DNA of 64,000 bases from Bacteroidota bacterium (GTDB lineage: Bacteria; Bacteroidota; Bacteroidia; Bacteroidales; PUMT01): positions 122,398 through 186,397 of the forward strand of contig PWHJ01000122.1 in the NCBI GenBank assembly GCA_003554865.1, read 5' to 3'. Below the pieces are notes generated by a model. The model saw only the letters and a program-made list of their open reading frames with translations, was not told the origin of the DNA and did not search any database. Of the stretch, positions 28,327 to 38,400 are shown in pieces. Both the position numbers and the translations under genes were made by a program. Numbering within the stretch: position 1 is the stretch's first letter; each line of letters begins with the position of its first letter.

Positions 28327-29193
28327 TTAAAAATCTATATAGTCTTCGGGATTTAACGGAACCCGGTTATGCCACAATTCAAAATGGAGATGAGGACCTG
28401 TTGTAAGCTCACCGGAATCCCCCACAATGGCAATGGTTTCACCGGCTTTAACTTCATCCCCGGAACTTTTGACCAGCTCCTCATTGTGCTTGTAAAAAGA
28501 AATAAAGTTATTATCATGCTGGATTTGTATCACATAACCGATTTCTCTTGTCCATGTAGCAAGCAAAACGGTCCCGTCCATCACTGCATTAACCGGTTCA
28601 TTGGGCTCGGCCACTAAATCAACCCCGTAATGGCCTTTATCCGGATCAAACCTGTTTGTGATCAACCCTCCCTCTAAAGGAGCAACAAAATGCATAGCCG
28701 GAATGTCATCAGGCAAATCCGAGTAATCAGAGCCATCTACGTTAATTCTGCCGGATGTTTCAATTTGCCGCCGCAACAAATCATCATATTCGGAGCGGCT
28801 GAAATCAAGTCCTTCATACCTCATTGCCGTATCCGGCCTTTCATAACTTCTGGGTTCACGACCCGACAAAATATCGTTTATGCTGGAATAATACTGTTCC
28901 TGCATTCGAAGCTCATTTTCCAGAGAATCAACCAAGAGTGCGTTCATCATGATCTGTCTTCTGACCTCTGCTGTAGGGTAACCCGGGATAAACTCGCGAA
29001 CAGGGGTAAATGCAATTATGAGGCTTACAGCAACAACTATCAATATAACTGAAGAACCTATAAGTGATATCAAATTAAGCTTGGTAAGCTTAACCGAGAC
29101 AACCTCCTCGTAACTGTGGTCATTGAATATTATTAACCTGTATTTATACTTAAGCCTTTTAAAAAAACCTAAACGCTCTATATTGCTTGACAT
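28327..29193 (-). CDS. Membrane-anchored M23 family peptidase
   Basis: A 288-residue cell-wall hydrolase-like protein. One membrane helix (about 39-60) follows a basic cytoplasmic start. A short coiled linker leads to the M23 domain with HxxxD in GHYGVDLV and HxH in GPHLHFELW, so both zinc motifs are canonical, unlike the other M23 protein in the window. It heads the dxr-rseP-tatA transcript. A TATATTTG element lies just upstream, but the -33 element is weak. Confidence 0.93.
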   Translation of the reverse strand: MSSNIERLGFFKRLKYKYRLIIFNDHSYEEVVSVKLTKLNLISLIGSSVILIVVAVSLIIAFTPVREFIPGYPTAEVRRQIMMNALLVDSLENELRMQEQYYSSINDILSGREPRSYERPDTAMRYEGLDFSRSEYDDLLRRQIETSGRINVDGSDYSDLPDDIPAMHFVAPLEGGLITNRFDPDKGHYGVDLVAEPNEPVNAVMDGTVLLATWTREIGYVIQIQHDNNFISFYKHNEELVKSSGDEVKAGETIAIVGDSGELTTGPHLHFELWHNRVPLNPEDYIDF

Positions 29194-29340
29194 GGCACAG
29201 ATATTGCTTGATTAATATGGCAAATATAATAAGTTTTTACCGGATGTAAGCCATATTTATCTCAATTAGACTTTAAAACTTTTTTGAGATTAATAAAAAA
29301 CGCAATTAAAAATGCATATGTGTAATTTAACGCAAAAAAT

Positions 29341-29371
29341 TTTGCAAAGAGTTCAACTAATGCTATTTTTG
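29341..29371 (+). promoter_or_regulatory. Bacteroidota consensus promoter of initiator tRNA
   Basis: TTTG at 29341-29344, 19 bases, TATTTTTG at 29364-29371: a perfect match to TTTG-N19-TAnnTTTG. It ends 42 bases before the tRNA. Confidence 0.85.
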
Positions 29372-29413
29372 CATTCGAATCTCAAAGAGGAAAAAAGTTA
29401 TTTGAAAATATAT

Positions 29414-29485
<72 letters not shown>

Positions 29486-29492
29486 CAATTTT

Positions 29493-30419
29493 TTATTGAG
29501 AATCGCATAACTTTTTTATAAACTCTTCAGCAGGGTTAAATCCCAAATCCGCAGCTTCCCTAAAATCCGAACATGCCCCTTCAATATTTCCAAGGTTAAA
29601 ATTTGCAACTCCCCTGTTATAATATGCTTCGGCAAAATCGGAATTGTGTTCAATTGCCTTTGAATAATCATCTATTGCCGATTGTACATTGCCTTTTTCA
29701 AACCTTATGTTGCCCAGCTTATAATATGATTCGGAAAGCTTTGAACCGGTTTCAATTACATTTTTAAAATCCTCTACTGCCCCCTGGTTATCACCAAGGT
29801 CAGTTTTTGCCATAGCACGGTTATAAAATGCTTCTGCATATGCTGAATCTATTTCAATAGCTTTGGAAAAATCATCTATTGCATCCCCGATATCACCCTG
29901 CCTGTGTCTTGTCAGCCCCCGGCTATTGAAAGCCCTGGCATACTCCGGATTGTTCTCTATGGCCTTACTGAAATCCTCAACAGCTTTATCCAGTTTATCC
30001 ATTTGTTTCTTAGTGCGGCCCCTGTTGTGATATGCCTCAGCATTATAAGGGTGCAGCTCGATTGCACGCGAGTAATCCTCAATAGCCGACTCATACTCAC
30101 CAAGTATTGTCCACACTACCCCTCTGTTATTGTAAGCTCTTACATAAAACGGATCCAGTTCTATTGCACGGGTGAAATCCTCGATTGATTCCTCATAATA
30201 ACCAAGATGCGACTTGACAAATCCGCGGTTATAGTACGCCATTATATAAGAGGAATCTTTTTCAATGGCTTTTGTATAATCGTCAATAGCCCCGTAAAGA
30301 TACCCGTGGTCAAACTTGATATTTCCCCTTTCATGAAATTCTTCGGCAGTTTGTCCGGAAACAAACGCAGATGCAATTGTAAGAAAAAGTAAGCAAAGGC
30401 AGTATATTCTCATATGCAT
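29493..30419 (-). CDS. Exported TPR-repeat protein
   Basis: A 308-residue protein with an N-terminal signal peptide (about 1-22, cleavage near VSGQ) followed by about eight tetratricopeptide repeats that fill the rest, each near 34 residues with the consensus AYYNRGxxxxxLGxYxxAIxDYxxAIExxP. It is a periplasmic or exported protein-interaction scaffold; the partner is unknown. It starts ATG-CAT-ATG, so residue 1 or 3 may be the start. It is convergent with tRNA-fMet. Confidence 0.88.
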   Translation of the reverse strand: MHMRIYCLCLLFLTIASAFVSGQTAEEFHERGNIKFDHGYLYGAIDDYTKAIEKDSSYIMAYYNRGFVKSHLGYYEESIEDFTRAIELDPFYVRAYNNRGVVWTILGEYESAIEDYSRAIELHPYNAEAYHNRGRTKKQMDKLDKAVEDFSKAIENNPEYARAFNSRGLTRHRQGDIGDAIDDFSKAIEIDSAYAEAFYNRAMAKTDLGDNQGAVEDFKNVIETGSKLSESYYKLGNIRFEKGNVQSAIDDYSKAIEHNSDFAEAYYNRGVANFNLGNIEGACSDFREAADLGFNPAEEFIKKLCDSQ

Positions 30420-30451
30420 AAATTTTATATGCCATAAATTAAAACCTCATA

Positions 30452-30895
30452 TTAGCGGCTCCAGAGCCTCCATTCAATTTTCCTGTTTTCATCGTCATAC
30501 CGCTTCATCCTTAAGTCCCCATAGGCAAGCCGCTGAATAGTCCATACCCAGGTAAACTCCTCATCTACATGCTCAGTGAAATGCATTTTCAGCTTTGTAT
30601 CACTTTCGGCAAACTCCCAGGTGCCTCCAATGCCATACCAGTCACGAGGATTATCATCCTCATAACCCTGTATCCACCCCAGGTCACCGTCACCCATTAT
30701 TTCGATCGACTGATCAGCATATTCTTCAGTTTTATCAACCCCGTCAACTTTAACAAGATCAAAGCGCCAATTAGCTGTAACTCTTTCTTTCCTGGTATAA
30801 ATACTGAACCACGGACCGTCTTCATATTTTTTACACCCGGTTGGTATTAAAAAAAACAAAGAAAACAATATTGCCAATACCCTAATACTCTTCAT
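30452..30895 (-). CDS. Small lipoprotein, unknown function
   Basis: A 147-residue predicted lipoprotein. The ATG at 30895 is chosen over one 23 codons upstream because it gives the type II signal MKSIRVLAILFSLFFLIPTGC with lipobox Cys21. The mature part (WRFDLVKVDGVDKTEEYADQSIEI and later WQ/W-rich strands) looks like a lipocalin-like small beta domain, as in many Bacteroidota lipocalin-type lipoproteins, but I cannot name a family. It lies 33 bases upstream of the TPR gene on the same strand. Confidence 0.7.
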   Translation of the reverse strand: MKSIRVLAILFSLFFLIPTGCKKYEDGPWFSIYTRKERVTANWRFDLVKVDGVDKTEEYADQSIEIMGDGDLGWIQGYEDDNPRDWYGIGGTWEFAESDTKLKMHFTEHVDEEFTWVWTIQRLAYGDLRMKRYDDENRKIEWRLWSR

Positions 30896-31159
30896 GTTAA
30901 AAATTTTTATAAAAACTCTTTTCCTGTATAATTTATCATCAGATAATCCGGTTACCTTCACCATTTATATTAACGTAAATTATTACCCAAAAATTAAGTG
31001 AAGTTAAAATATTCAATAATTAAACAGATTAATTTAACAAATGTAACAATATAAACACATTTTCAAATCGAGTTGAAAAGATTGATGCTGCCTGAAGCAG
31101 GACAAATAAATATTATCTAGCCTGTTGATCAGAGTTACAAAAACATTGGCAAAAAAAGA
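30896..31159. other. AT-rich intergenic region, no gene seen
   Basis: This stretch separates the lipoprotein from rnhB. Short open frames here have no codon pattern or start signals that support a gene. The only clear signal is the rnhB promoter at the right edge. Confidence 0.5.
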
Positions 31160-31190
31160 TTTGCCGGAGGTTGTGATTATTTTATTTTTG
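31160..31190 (+). promoter_or_regulatory. Bacteroidota consensus promoter of rnhB-rnhA
   Basis: TTTG at 31160-31163, 19 bases, TATTTTTG at 31183-31190: a perfect match to the consensus. The leader to rnhB would be about 85 bases. Confidence 0.8.
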
Positions 31191-31281
31191 TATGGACAAT
31201 GATGCCGGAAAAAATACACAGCTCTTTAAAGACGTTCGATGAGCTCAATTGATATTAGTTTAATTAACCTTATTTGCAGGG

Positions 31282-31893
31282 ATGCAATTATTTTATACCA
31301 ACCAGGTTGACGAAGCCGGTTGCGACGAGGCCGGGCGGGGGTGTCTGGCGGGACCGGTTGCAGGTGCGGCCGTTATTCTCCCTCCCGGATATTATAACCC
31401 TCTGCTGAAAGATTCAAAAAAACTGCCGGCAAAAACACGTAAAAAATTGAGACTTGAAATAGAAAAAAATGCTTTGGCATGGGCGGTAGCAATGGTACCT
31501 CCCGAAAGGATTGACAAGATAAATATTCTAAACGCTTCAATCGCTGCAATACATGAAGCTTTAGACAGGCTAAAAACCAAACCCGGGCATATTATAGTCG
31601 ACGGAAACCGCTTTAAGGGATATAAGAACATTCCTCACAAATGTATCGTCAAGGGAGACTCCAGGTACCAGTCGATCGCCGCAGCTTCAATACTTGCAAA
31701 AACACACAGGGATGAACTTATGGAAAAGCTTCACAAAAGCTTTCCCACATACAAGTGGGTAAAGAACAAAGGGTATCCAACCAGGGAGCATGTAAATGCA
31801 ATCTTTGAACACGGCATCAGCGAATACCATCGTAAATCATACAATATTAAAGAGATGCAGCTGAACCTGAAATTCCAGGATAACCAACACTAA
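31282..31893 (+). CDS. rnhB: Ribonuclease HII
   Basis: This nuclease removes ribonucleotides from RNA-DNA hybrids and single misincorporated ribonucleotides. It has 203 residues. Catalytic Asp15 and Glu16 lie in GCDEAGRGCLAGPVAGAAV, and later acidic residues lie in IIVDGNRF and the KTHRDELMEKLH region. It has a strong promoter and is followed 11 bases later by rnhA, so both RNase H types share one operon. Confidence 0.96.
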   Translation: MQLFYTNQVDEAGCDEAGRGCLAGPVAGAAVILPPGYYNPLLKDSKKLPAKTRKKLRLEIEKNALAWAVAMVPPERIDKINILNASIAAIHEALDRLKTKPGHIIVDGNRFKGYKNIPHKCIVKGDSRYQSIAAASILAKTHRDELMEKLHKSFPTYKWVKNKGYPTREHVNAIFEHGISEYHRKSYNIKEMQLNLKFQDNQH

Positions 31894-31904
31894 TCCTATA
31901 AAAA

Positions 31905-32390
31905 ATGCCAAAACCACCTAATGTAATTATATATACAGACGGGGCAGCCCAGGGGAATCCCGGACCAGGAGGCTACGGAATTGTGTTAATTTCAGGAAAT
32001 CACCGCAAGGAGCTTTCCCAGGGATTTGAGCACACCACCAATAACCGGATGGAACTTATGGCCGTCATCGTTGCACTTGAATCACTCAAGATTCCGGGCA
32101 GCAAAGTTACCCTTTACACAGATTCCCGTTATGTTGCAGATGCAGTCGAAAAAGGATGGGTATTCGAATGGGAAAAGAAAAATTTCAAAAAGAGAAAAAA
32201 TCCGGACCTTTGGAAGCGCCTGCTAAAGGTCCTCAAAAAACACGATGTTAAATTTGTGTGGGTAAAAGGCCATTCAAACAATGTTGAAAACGAAAAGTGC
32301 GACCGGTTGGCAGTTGAGGCTTCACAAAAAAACAACCTTCTCAAGGATAAAGGATACTTTAACCAGGAAGACCCAAGAAACGGGGAATAG
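31905..32390 (+). CDS. rnhA: Ribonuclease HI
   Basis: A 161-residue RNase HI that cuts the RNA strand of RNA-DNA hybrids. The DEDD residues are visible: Asp12 in [16 protein letters not shown], Glu51 in NNRMELMA, Asp74 in LYTDSRYV, and the final Asp in CDRLAVEAS, with the flexible-loop His in [13 protein letters not shown]. It follows rnhB by 11 bases. The C-terminal tail after CDRLA is about 20 residues longer than the minimal enzyme. Confidence 0.95.
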   Translation: MPKPPNVIIYTDGAAQGNPGPGGYGIVLISGNHRKELSQGFEHTTNNRMELMAVIVALESLKIPGSKVTLYTDSRYVADAVEKGWVFEWEKKNFKKRKNPDLWKRLLKVLKKHDVKFVWVKGHSNNVENEKCDRLAVEASQKNNLLKDKGYFNQEDPRNGE

Positions 32391-32421
32391 CAAATCCTGA
32401 AGGAAAAAAGTTGTCTCCCCG

Positions 32422-32465
32422 GCAGTTGCCCTAATGCAAGGGCTGATAAAGAAGGCTGCAACTGC
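32422..32465. other. Structured inverted repeat downstream of rnhA
   Basis: GCAGTTGC (32422-32429) and GCAACTGC (32458-32465) are perfect reverse complements, and an inner GCCC/GGGC stem lies between. It starts about 32 bases after the rnhA stop and is not followed by a T-run, so it may be an mRNA 3' hairpin rather than a terminator. Confidence 0.5.
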
Positions 32466-32680
32466 AATATAAAAAGTCCTTCTTTTTCAAAAGTGACCGT
32501 ATATTATCCGTTTCCGTACAGCTTTGATTCACTGCAATAACGGCAACCATCTCCAAATATTACATTAGTGCCTGTATGTCAGCACCTTTAACTTAGTGGC
32601 ATAATAGTTGACTGAAAAATATAAGAAAAAATATTCAATATAATTCAACTTTATATAACCGGCATTAACTTAATTTTAAA

Positions 32681-35029
32681 ATGACCAGAAATTACTTTTT
32701 AATGGCTTTAAGGGCTCTTGCCGGAAATAAAACAACTGCCCTTATCAACATTTTTGGAATGGCCACAGGACTGGCAGCCTCTATCATCATTATGATGTAT
32801 GTTTTCACAGAAATCCGGACAGACAGATTTAATGAGAAATGCTATCAGATACACAGGCTTGATGTTGCCGATTTTTCAGTGATGGGGGCAGGCGTCGCCG
32901 GTCTCTTCAGGGATACCTACCCTGAAATTGAAGAATCGGTCAGGTTCAGCTTCGGCTTTTCCCCAGTTTTAAGATACAACGGCAATAACATCAGAGCCGA
33001 AGATTTTGTATTTGCCGATTCAACACTAAACAGGATTTTTACAATTGAATTTCTGCAAGGAGATCCTAAAGCGGCCCTTTCTGCTCCGTTTTCAATGGTG
33101 CTTACCCGTTCAGCCGCAGAGAAAATGTTTGGCAGGGATGCTGCCATTGGCAAAACCGTAAGGTTCAATAACAGCCACGATTTCACTGTTACCGGAGTAA
33201 TAGAGGATTACAAAAATTCACATATTTCAATGAACATAATTGGATCTTTTACCAGTCTGCCTGAGATATACAATGATCCCCAATTTGATGAATACCTGTT
33301 CAGCAACATGAATTACCCAACCTACTTTCTTCTTGGAGAGGGTGCTAATACCACAGAGCTTGCAGAAAAACTTGACACTCACATAAAGGATAGCTTCCCG
33401 GATCATTTCTCTATTAATCCGGGTTTCAGATTCAGTCTGAAAGGGCTGCACGAAATTTACTTTGACAGAAACCAGGAAGCAGGGTATTCGAAAACCGGCA
33501 ATCTTCAATTGATTTATATGTTATCAGCAGTGGCACTTTTTATAATACTTATAGCGGCCCTAAATTTTATTAACCTCTCAACAGCAAATGCTACAAACAG
33601 GGCAAAAGAGATAGGAATACGAAAGATGCTTGGAGCAGGCAGGAAAAAGATCATACTGCAATTCCTTACCGAATCCGTAATAATGTGCCTTGCCGCATTT
33701 ATTTTTGCAGTTGTGCTGGTGGAGCTTTTTATACCTGTTTTCAACAACCTGACCTCGGCAAATTTCACAACCGAACTGATAACAAAGCCTTCCACACTTT
33801 TAATATCTCTGGCTGGTGTAATTATTGTCGGTATACTTTCAGGTATTTATCCTGCATTCTACCTTTCATCTTTTGTGCCGGCTTCAATTTTAAAAGGTGA
33901 AAAAACAAGGGGAGAGGGGGCAATAAATTTCAGAAGGTTTTTCATTATACTGCAATTCACAATTTCAGTAACGCTAATAATCGGCACACTGGTTGCAAAT
34001 TCCCAGGTAAATTACCTTAAAAACAAAGAGCTTGGGTTCGATAAGGAAAATGTGGTAACACTGAGACTTAACAGTCAAATACTCGATAACTCGGATGCTT
34101 TCAAAGATGCAGTTTTAAGTTATCCCGGAGTTGAAAAATACTCCATGTCTAACAATATTCCCGGATTTATAAGTTGGTTCGAATCGTGGATTATAGATGA
34201 TGAGCTAAAACAGTTTAAATTCATGTCAGTTGACCCTGACTATCTTGATCTGATGGAGATAGAAATCCTCGAGGGAAGAAACTTCTCATGGGACAGGATA
34301 TCAGATGTCAATAACGGCTTTATAATAAATGAAGAGGCAGCAAGATATTTCGGATTTGACTCGCCATCAGGCAAAGAATTTGAAGTTGGAACGGGTAACC
34401 CTGCAAGGATACTGGGGGTTGTAAAAGATTTTCATTTCCGCTCGCTGCATGAACCTATCGGTCCGTTTGTAATGAATTGGAACCCCGACAACCTGCGGGT
34501 AGCCAACATAAAAATCAGCGGGGGCAACAACGGTGAAACCATAGAGCATATAAAAAAGGAGTGGGGAAAGTTCTCCCCTGCCTTTCCCTTTGAATTCGCA
34601 TTCCTGGAAGATCAAACCGATAATCTTTATCAAAGCGAAATGCGAATGGCAACTCTTTTCAGCTCCTTTGCCATTCTTGCCATAATAATTGCCTGTTTAG
34701 GTCTTTACGGTATTGCATCCTTTGTTGCCAACCAGCGAAAAAAGGAGATAGGTATCAGAAAAGTTATGGGTGCTTCTCCTGCCAGTATCATGCTGATGCT
34801 CTCAAGAGAGTTTGCCGTATGGGTGCTTATAGCAAACATCCTTGCCTGGCCTCTTGCCTATTTCATTGCAGGCAACTGGCTTGAAAATTTCCCCTACAGG
34901 ATATCACCCGGTCCGTCAATTTTTATTATAGCCGGTCTAATTGCCTTTGTTGTTGCAGTTGCAACGGTTGCCACAAGAGCTTTCAAAACGGCAAATATGA
35001 ATCCCGCACTTACTTTAAGGGATGAGTAA
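32681..35029 (+). CDS. FtsX/MacB-like ABC transporter permease
   Basis: A 782-residue permease of the MacB/FtsX superfamily. Helix 1 (about 20-41) precedes a large periplasmic MacB_PCD domain, then three helices with the IGIRKMLGAGRKKI coupling motif near 310, a second periplasmic domain and a final three-helix FtsX core with IGIRKVMGASPASIM near 690. Such duplicated permeases work with a separate ATPase. No ATPase gene is adjacent, so it is an orphan here. The substrate is unknown; it may belong to lipoprotein or antimicrobial stress export. Confidence 0.9.
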   Translation: MTRNYFLMALRALAGNKTTALINIFGMATGLAASIIIMMYVFTEIRTDRFNEKCYQIHRLDVADFSVMGAGVAGLFRDTYPEIEESVRFSFGFSPVLRYNGNNIRAEDFVFADSTLNRIFTIEFLQGDPKAALSAPFSMVLTRSAAEKMFGRDAAIGKTVRFNNSHDFTVTGVIEDYKNSHISMNIIGSFTSLPEIYNDPQFDEYLFSNMNYPTYFLLGEGANTTELAEKLDTHIKDSFPDHFSINPGFRFSLKGLHEIYFDRNQEAGYSKTGNLQLIYMLSAVALFIILIAALNFINLSTANATNRAKEIGIRKMLGAGRKKIILQFLTESVIMCLAAFIFAVVLVELFIPVFNNLTSANFTTELITKPSTLLISLAGVIIVGILSGIYPAFYLSSFVPASILKGEKTRGEGAINFRRFFIILQFTISVTLIIGTLVANSQVNYLKNKELGFDKENVVTLRLNSQILDNSDAFKDAVLSYPGVEKYSMSNNIPGFISWFESWIIDDELKQFKFMSVDPDYLDLMEIEILEGRNFSWDRISDVNNGFIINEEAARYFGFDSPSGKEFEVGTGNPARILGVVKDFHFRSLHEPIGPFVMNWNPDNLRVANIKISGGNNGETIEHIKKEWGKFSPAFPFEFAFLEDQTDNLYQSEMRMATLFSSFAILAIIIACLGLYGIASFVANQRKKEIGIRKVMGASPASIMLMLSREFAVWVLIANILAWPLAYFIAGNWLENFPYRISPGPSIFIIAGLIAFVVAVATVATRAFKTANMNPALTLRDE

Positions 35030-35078
35030 CAATGAATTTTTTGATATCCCCGCTCCTGCAAAAAAATAACCATCGATT

Positions 35079-35372
35079 CTATACGGTTTCCTCAACCTGC
35101 CAGACAAAGGCTCTGAGGCCCTGCTTTTCGGAGACGGAATTCAGCTTTTTAAGCATATCCAGCAGGGCAGGTACCGTTTCTTCTTCAACAACCGTAAGGG
35201 TGGCCGAATTCATTGCAGGCCAGGTGTGTGTGCCGTAATGGGGCTCGCCTTTGTCGCTCCCCCTTCCCTGAACATCCTCCCACATTGTAAACCCTCTTAT
35301 ATTTAAACGGTCAAGAATATGCATAACCTTTTCCATCAATGCCTGATTGTAAACTATAAAAACTGTCTTCAT
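35079..35372 (-). CDS. PG0541-type transporter-associated protein (PII-like fold)
   Basis: A 97-residue protein of the family named for Porphyromonas gingivalis PG0541, which sits at the end of an RND efflux operon there. Strands and helices in the order of a PII/GlnB-like ferredoxin fold are visible: MKTVFIVYN, LMEKVMHILDRL, GFTMWEDVQGRG, and a C-terminal TLTVVEEETVPALLDMLKKL repeat. It is the last gene of the TetR-TolC-adaptor-RND operon, about 80 bases after the pump gene, and may sense a ligand for the pump. Confidence 0.85.
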   Translation of the reverse strand: MKTVFIVYNQALMEKVMHILDRLNIRGFTMWEDVQGRGSDKGEPHYGTHTWPAMNSATLTVVEEETVPALLDMLKKLNSVSEKQGLRAFVWQVEETV

Positions 35373-35454
35373 ATATACTTAATTTATTTAAAATGGAACA
35401 CTCATTGATAATCAATATATTATGATTACCGTGAGTGTTCCATGGGCTTATTGA

Positions 35455-38400
35455 TTACTCTCCGTTAAACCCCATTTCATGAGCCATTCGCTTTCTTTCA
35501 CGGCGAAGCCTGTTGGCACCGAAAGCCGAATATACCACGGGGATAAACAAAAGTGTCACCAGTGTTGAAAAGGCCAATCCGCCAATAATGGCAATACCCA
35601 TAGGCTGCCATATTTCTGCACCTTCTCCGATCCCGATTGCAAGAGGCATCATAGCCAGAATAGTTGTCAATGTTGTCATCAGAACAGGGCGTAACCTTGA
35701 TTTTCCTGAAATTATTATCGCCTGGGAAATTGCAAGGCCCCTGTCGCGCATAAGATTTATAAAATCTACAAGCACGATCCCGTTCTTAACCACTATACCT
35801 ACAAGCAGAACCGAGCCGATCAGTGATATAAGATTAAGAGTTGTCCCTGTTATAAACAGTGCAAGGAAAACACCGGTAAATGCAAACGGCAGTGAAAGCA
35901 TAATGATAAAAGGCGAGCGGAATGACTCAAACTGGGAGGCCATAACTATGTAAACAAGCATAATAACCAGAAGCAGTAATGTGAAAAGATCGGAAAAAGC
36001 TTCCTGCTGATCTTCCACAGTTCCTCCAATCTCAATGGTAGTGCCCTCCGGAGTATCTACCTGCCCCACTACTTTTTCAATATTCTCCACAGCTTCACCA
36101 AGGGCAACACCATGCAGCGACGAGCTTACCGTTATTGTACGCTGACGGTTCAGGCGCTCAATAACAGGTGGAGAAAGCCTTTCCTCAACCCATCCCAGCT
36201 CACGAAGGCGAATGGTCTCCATCCGACCTTGCGGGTTTTCATTGCCTTGCGGGTTTTCATTGTAGAAGAGGATGTTTTCAATATCCTCAATATTCTGCCG
36301 GTGCTCCTCACCATATCTTACAACAACATCAAACTCCTCCCCTGCTTCCCGGAAACGTGTGGCAGTGAAGCCTGCAATCCGGTTTCTGACATAATCTGCA
36401 GCCGTCGAGTACCGCAACCCGTGATCAGCAAGTTTCTCGCGGTCAAATTCCACCTCAAGCTGGGGACGGGGTCGATCCATACTTATCTCAATATCCCTTG
36501 TACCCTCAACTTCATCTATCCTTTCCGAAAGGACTTCTGCCAAATCCATGCTTGCATCAATATCATGGCCGGAAATTATAACCTCTATCTCACTTCCTCC
36601 CATCATCATTTGGCCCCCGCCAGGACCACCTCCCGGATAAACGCTGTATTCTACAATTTCGGGATACCGGGCCAGATCCTCCCTCATAAGATCGGCAATC
36701 TCAAAAATATCCCGATCTCGCTCGTTAATGGGAGTCATTCTAAATGTAAACTCAATAACATTCGGACCTGAGTCGTCAAAAATACCCTCACCCTGCCCTG
36801 CACTTGTGGATATAATTTCAATCTCGTCAGAATATTTTTCTCCTATATCCTCTTCAAGAATACGGGCAAACTCGGCAGTCTTTTCCACCTTATATCCCAT
36901 GGGCAGTTCTATTTCAGCTGATATTCGATCATTGTCGGCCATAGGCATAAATTCAGTTCCTACCACATTAAGCAACCCAAGACTGCCACCAAATGCAGCA
37001 ACAGCAATAATAACTACAACAATTCTTCTTCTCAGCGTCCAGCCCAAAATATTGCCATAAAATGAGTCAAGCCTTTTAAGAATATTTTGTGAAAAATCAG
37101 TAATCTTTCCCCCATATCCCTCTCTGCGATTATTCATGCGCAGCAGCTGGGAGGATAGCATCGGCGTCAGAGTAAGAGCGGCAATGGTTGAAATTGAGAC
37201 AACAAGTGTAACAATAAACCCAAGCTGGCGGAACATAATACCGCTAAGTCCGCCAACCATAGTTAGAGGCAAAAACACGGCAATAACAGTAAGAGTAGTT
37301 GCAACAACGGCAAGTCCCACTTCATTGGTACCGTAAACAGCCGCTTCCTTTGGAGTACTTCCCCTTTCTATATGCTTGGTTATATTCTCCAGTACCACTA
37401 TCGCATCGTCAACTACCATTCCGATAGCAAGTGTGAGTGAAGAAAGAGAAATTATATTAATAGTGTTTCCTGTTAGGTTAAGGTATATAAATGAAACAAT
37501 GAGCGATACAGGAATGGTAAGAATAATAATGAAGGTGGCCCTCCATCTTCCAAGAAAAAACAGCACTACAAGGACAACAAAAATCCCCGCATACAAAACT
37601 GTCTGCGTCAGACTGTCAATTGAATCAACAATGAATTCAGAGGTGTCCACAATAGTTGTCAGCTCCACATCGGGGGGCAGGGCCCCTTTTATCTGAGGTA
37701 ACCGCTCCATAATCTCACTTGATATTTCCACGGCATTAGCCCCCGATTGCTGCTGAACAGATATACGGGCACCGCGCTCACCATCGGTGCGCTCATCAAC
37801 CCTCATTTTTTCAAGAGTATCGTTTATCTCTGCAACATCTTCCAGCAACACTCTCCTTCCACCAAATGAAGATACAACCAGATCATTGAGCTCTTCGCTA
37901 AGATCAAAACGGCCTTCCACACGCACCGGATAATTCAGAGATCCGATATCCATATCACCTGCCGGACGATCAATATTCTCCTGACCTATCACTGCCCCGA
38001 GCTGTTCAACCGTCATATTGTAAGCTTCGAGCCTTTGGGGGTCGACGTTCACCTGTATTTCTCTTGTGGGACCGCCTCTGATATTAACAGCGCCCACACC
38101 GTCTATACGGTTGAGTTCATTTACAACCCGGTCGTCGAGTATTTGCCTCAAAGCGGGGTAGCTTTCATCAGCAGTAGCTGAAAGCACCATAACAGGGATC
38201 ATCCCCACGTCAAACTTGAAAAGATTAGGCTTTTCTGCCTCCTCAGGCAAAAAACGCTCAACACGGTCAATTACGTCCCTGATCTCATTGGCAGCCTCAT
38301 CCATATTAATGCCCCACTCGAACTCAAGAAATATTGTTGAATTGTTATCACGCGAAGTCGAGGATATTTCCCTTAAATTGCTCACCATTACAAGGTTATC

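Noticed and set aside
31034-31219. Short minus-strand frame in the rnhB upstream region
   Set aside because: Composition is Cys/Phe-rich and non-coding-like, with no start signal, and it overlaps the perfect rnhB promoter on the other strand.
36112-36771. Long open frame (219 codons) antisense to the RND pump
   Set aside because: No domain, and it lies fully inside a well-supported gene on the other strand.
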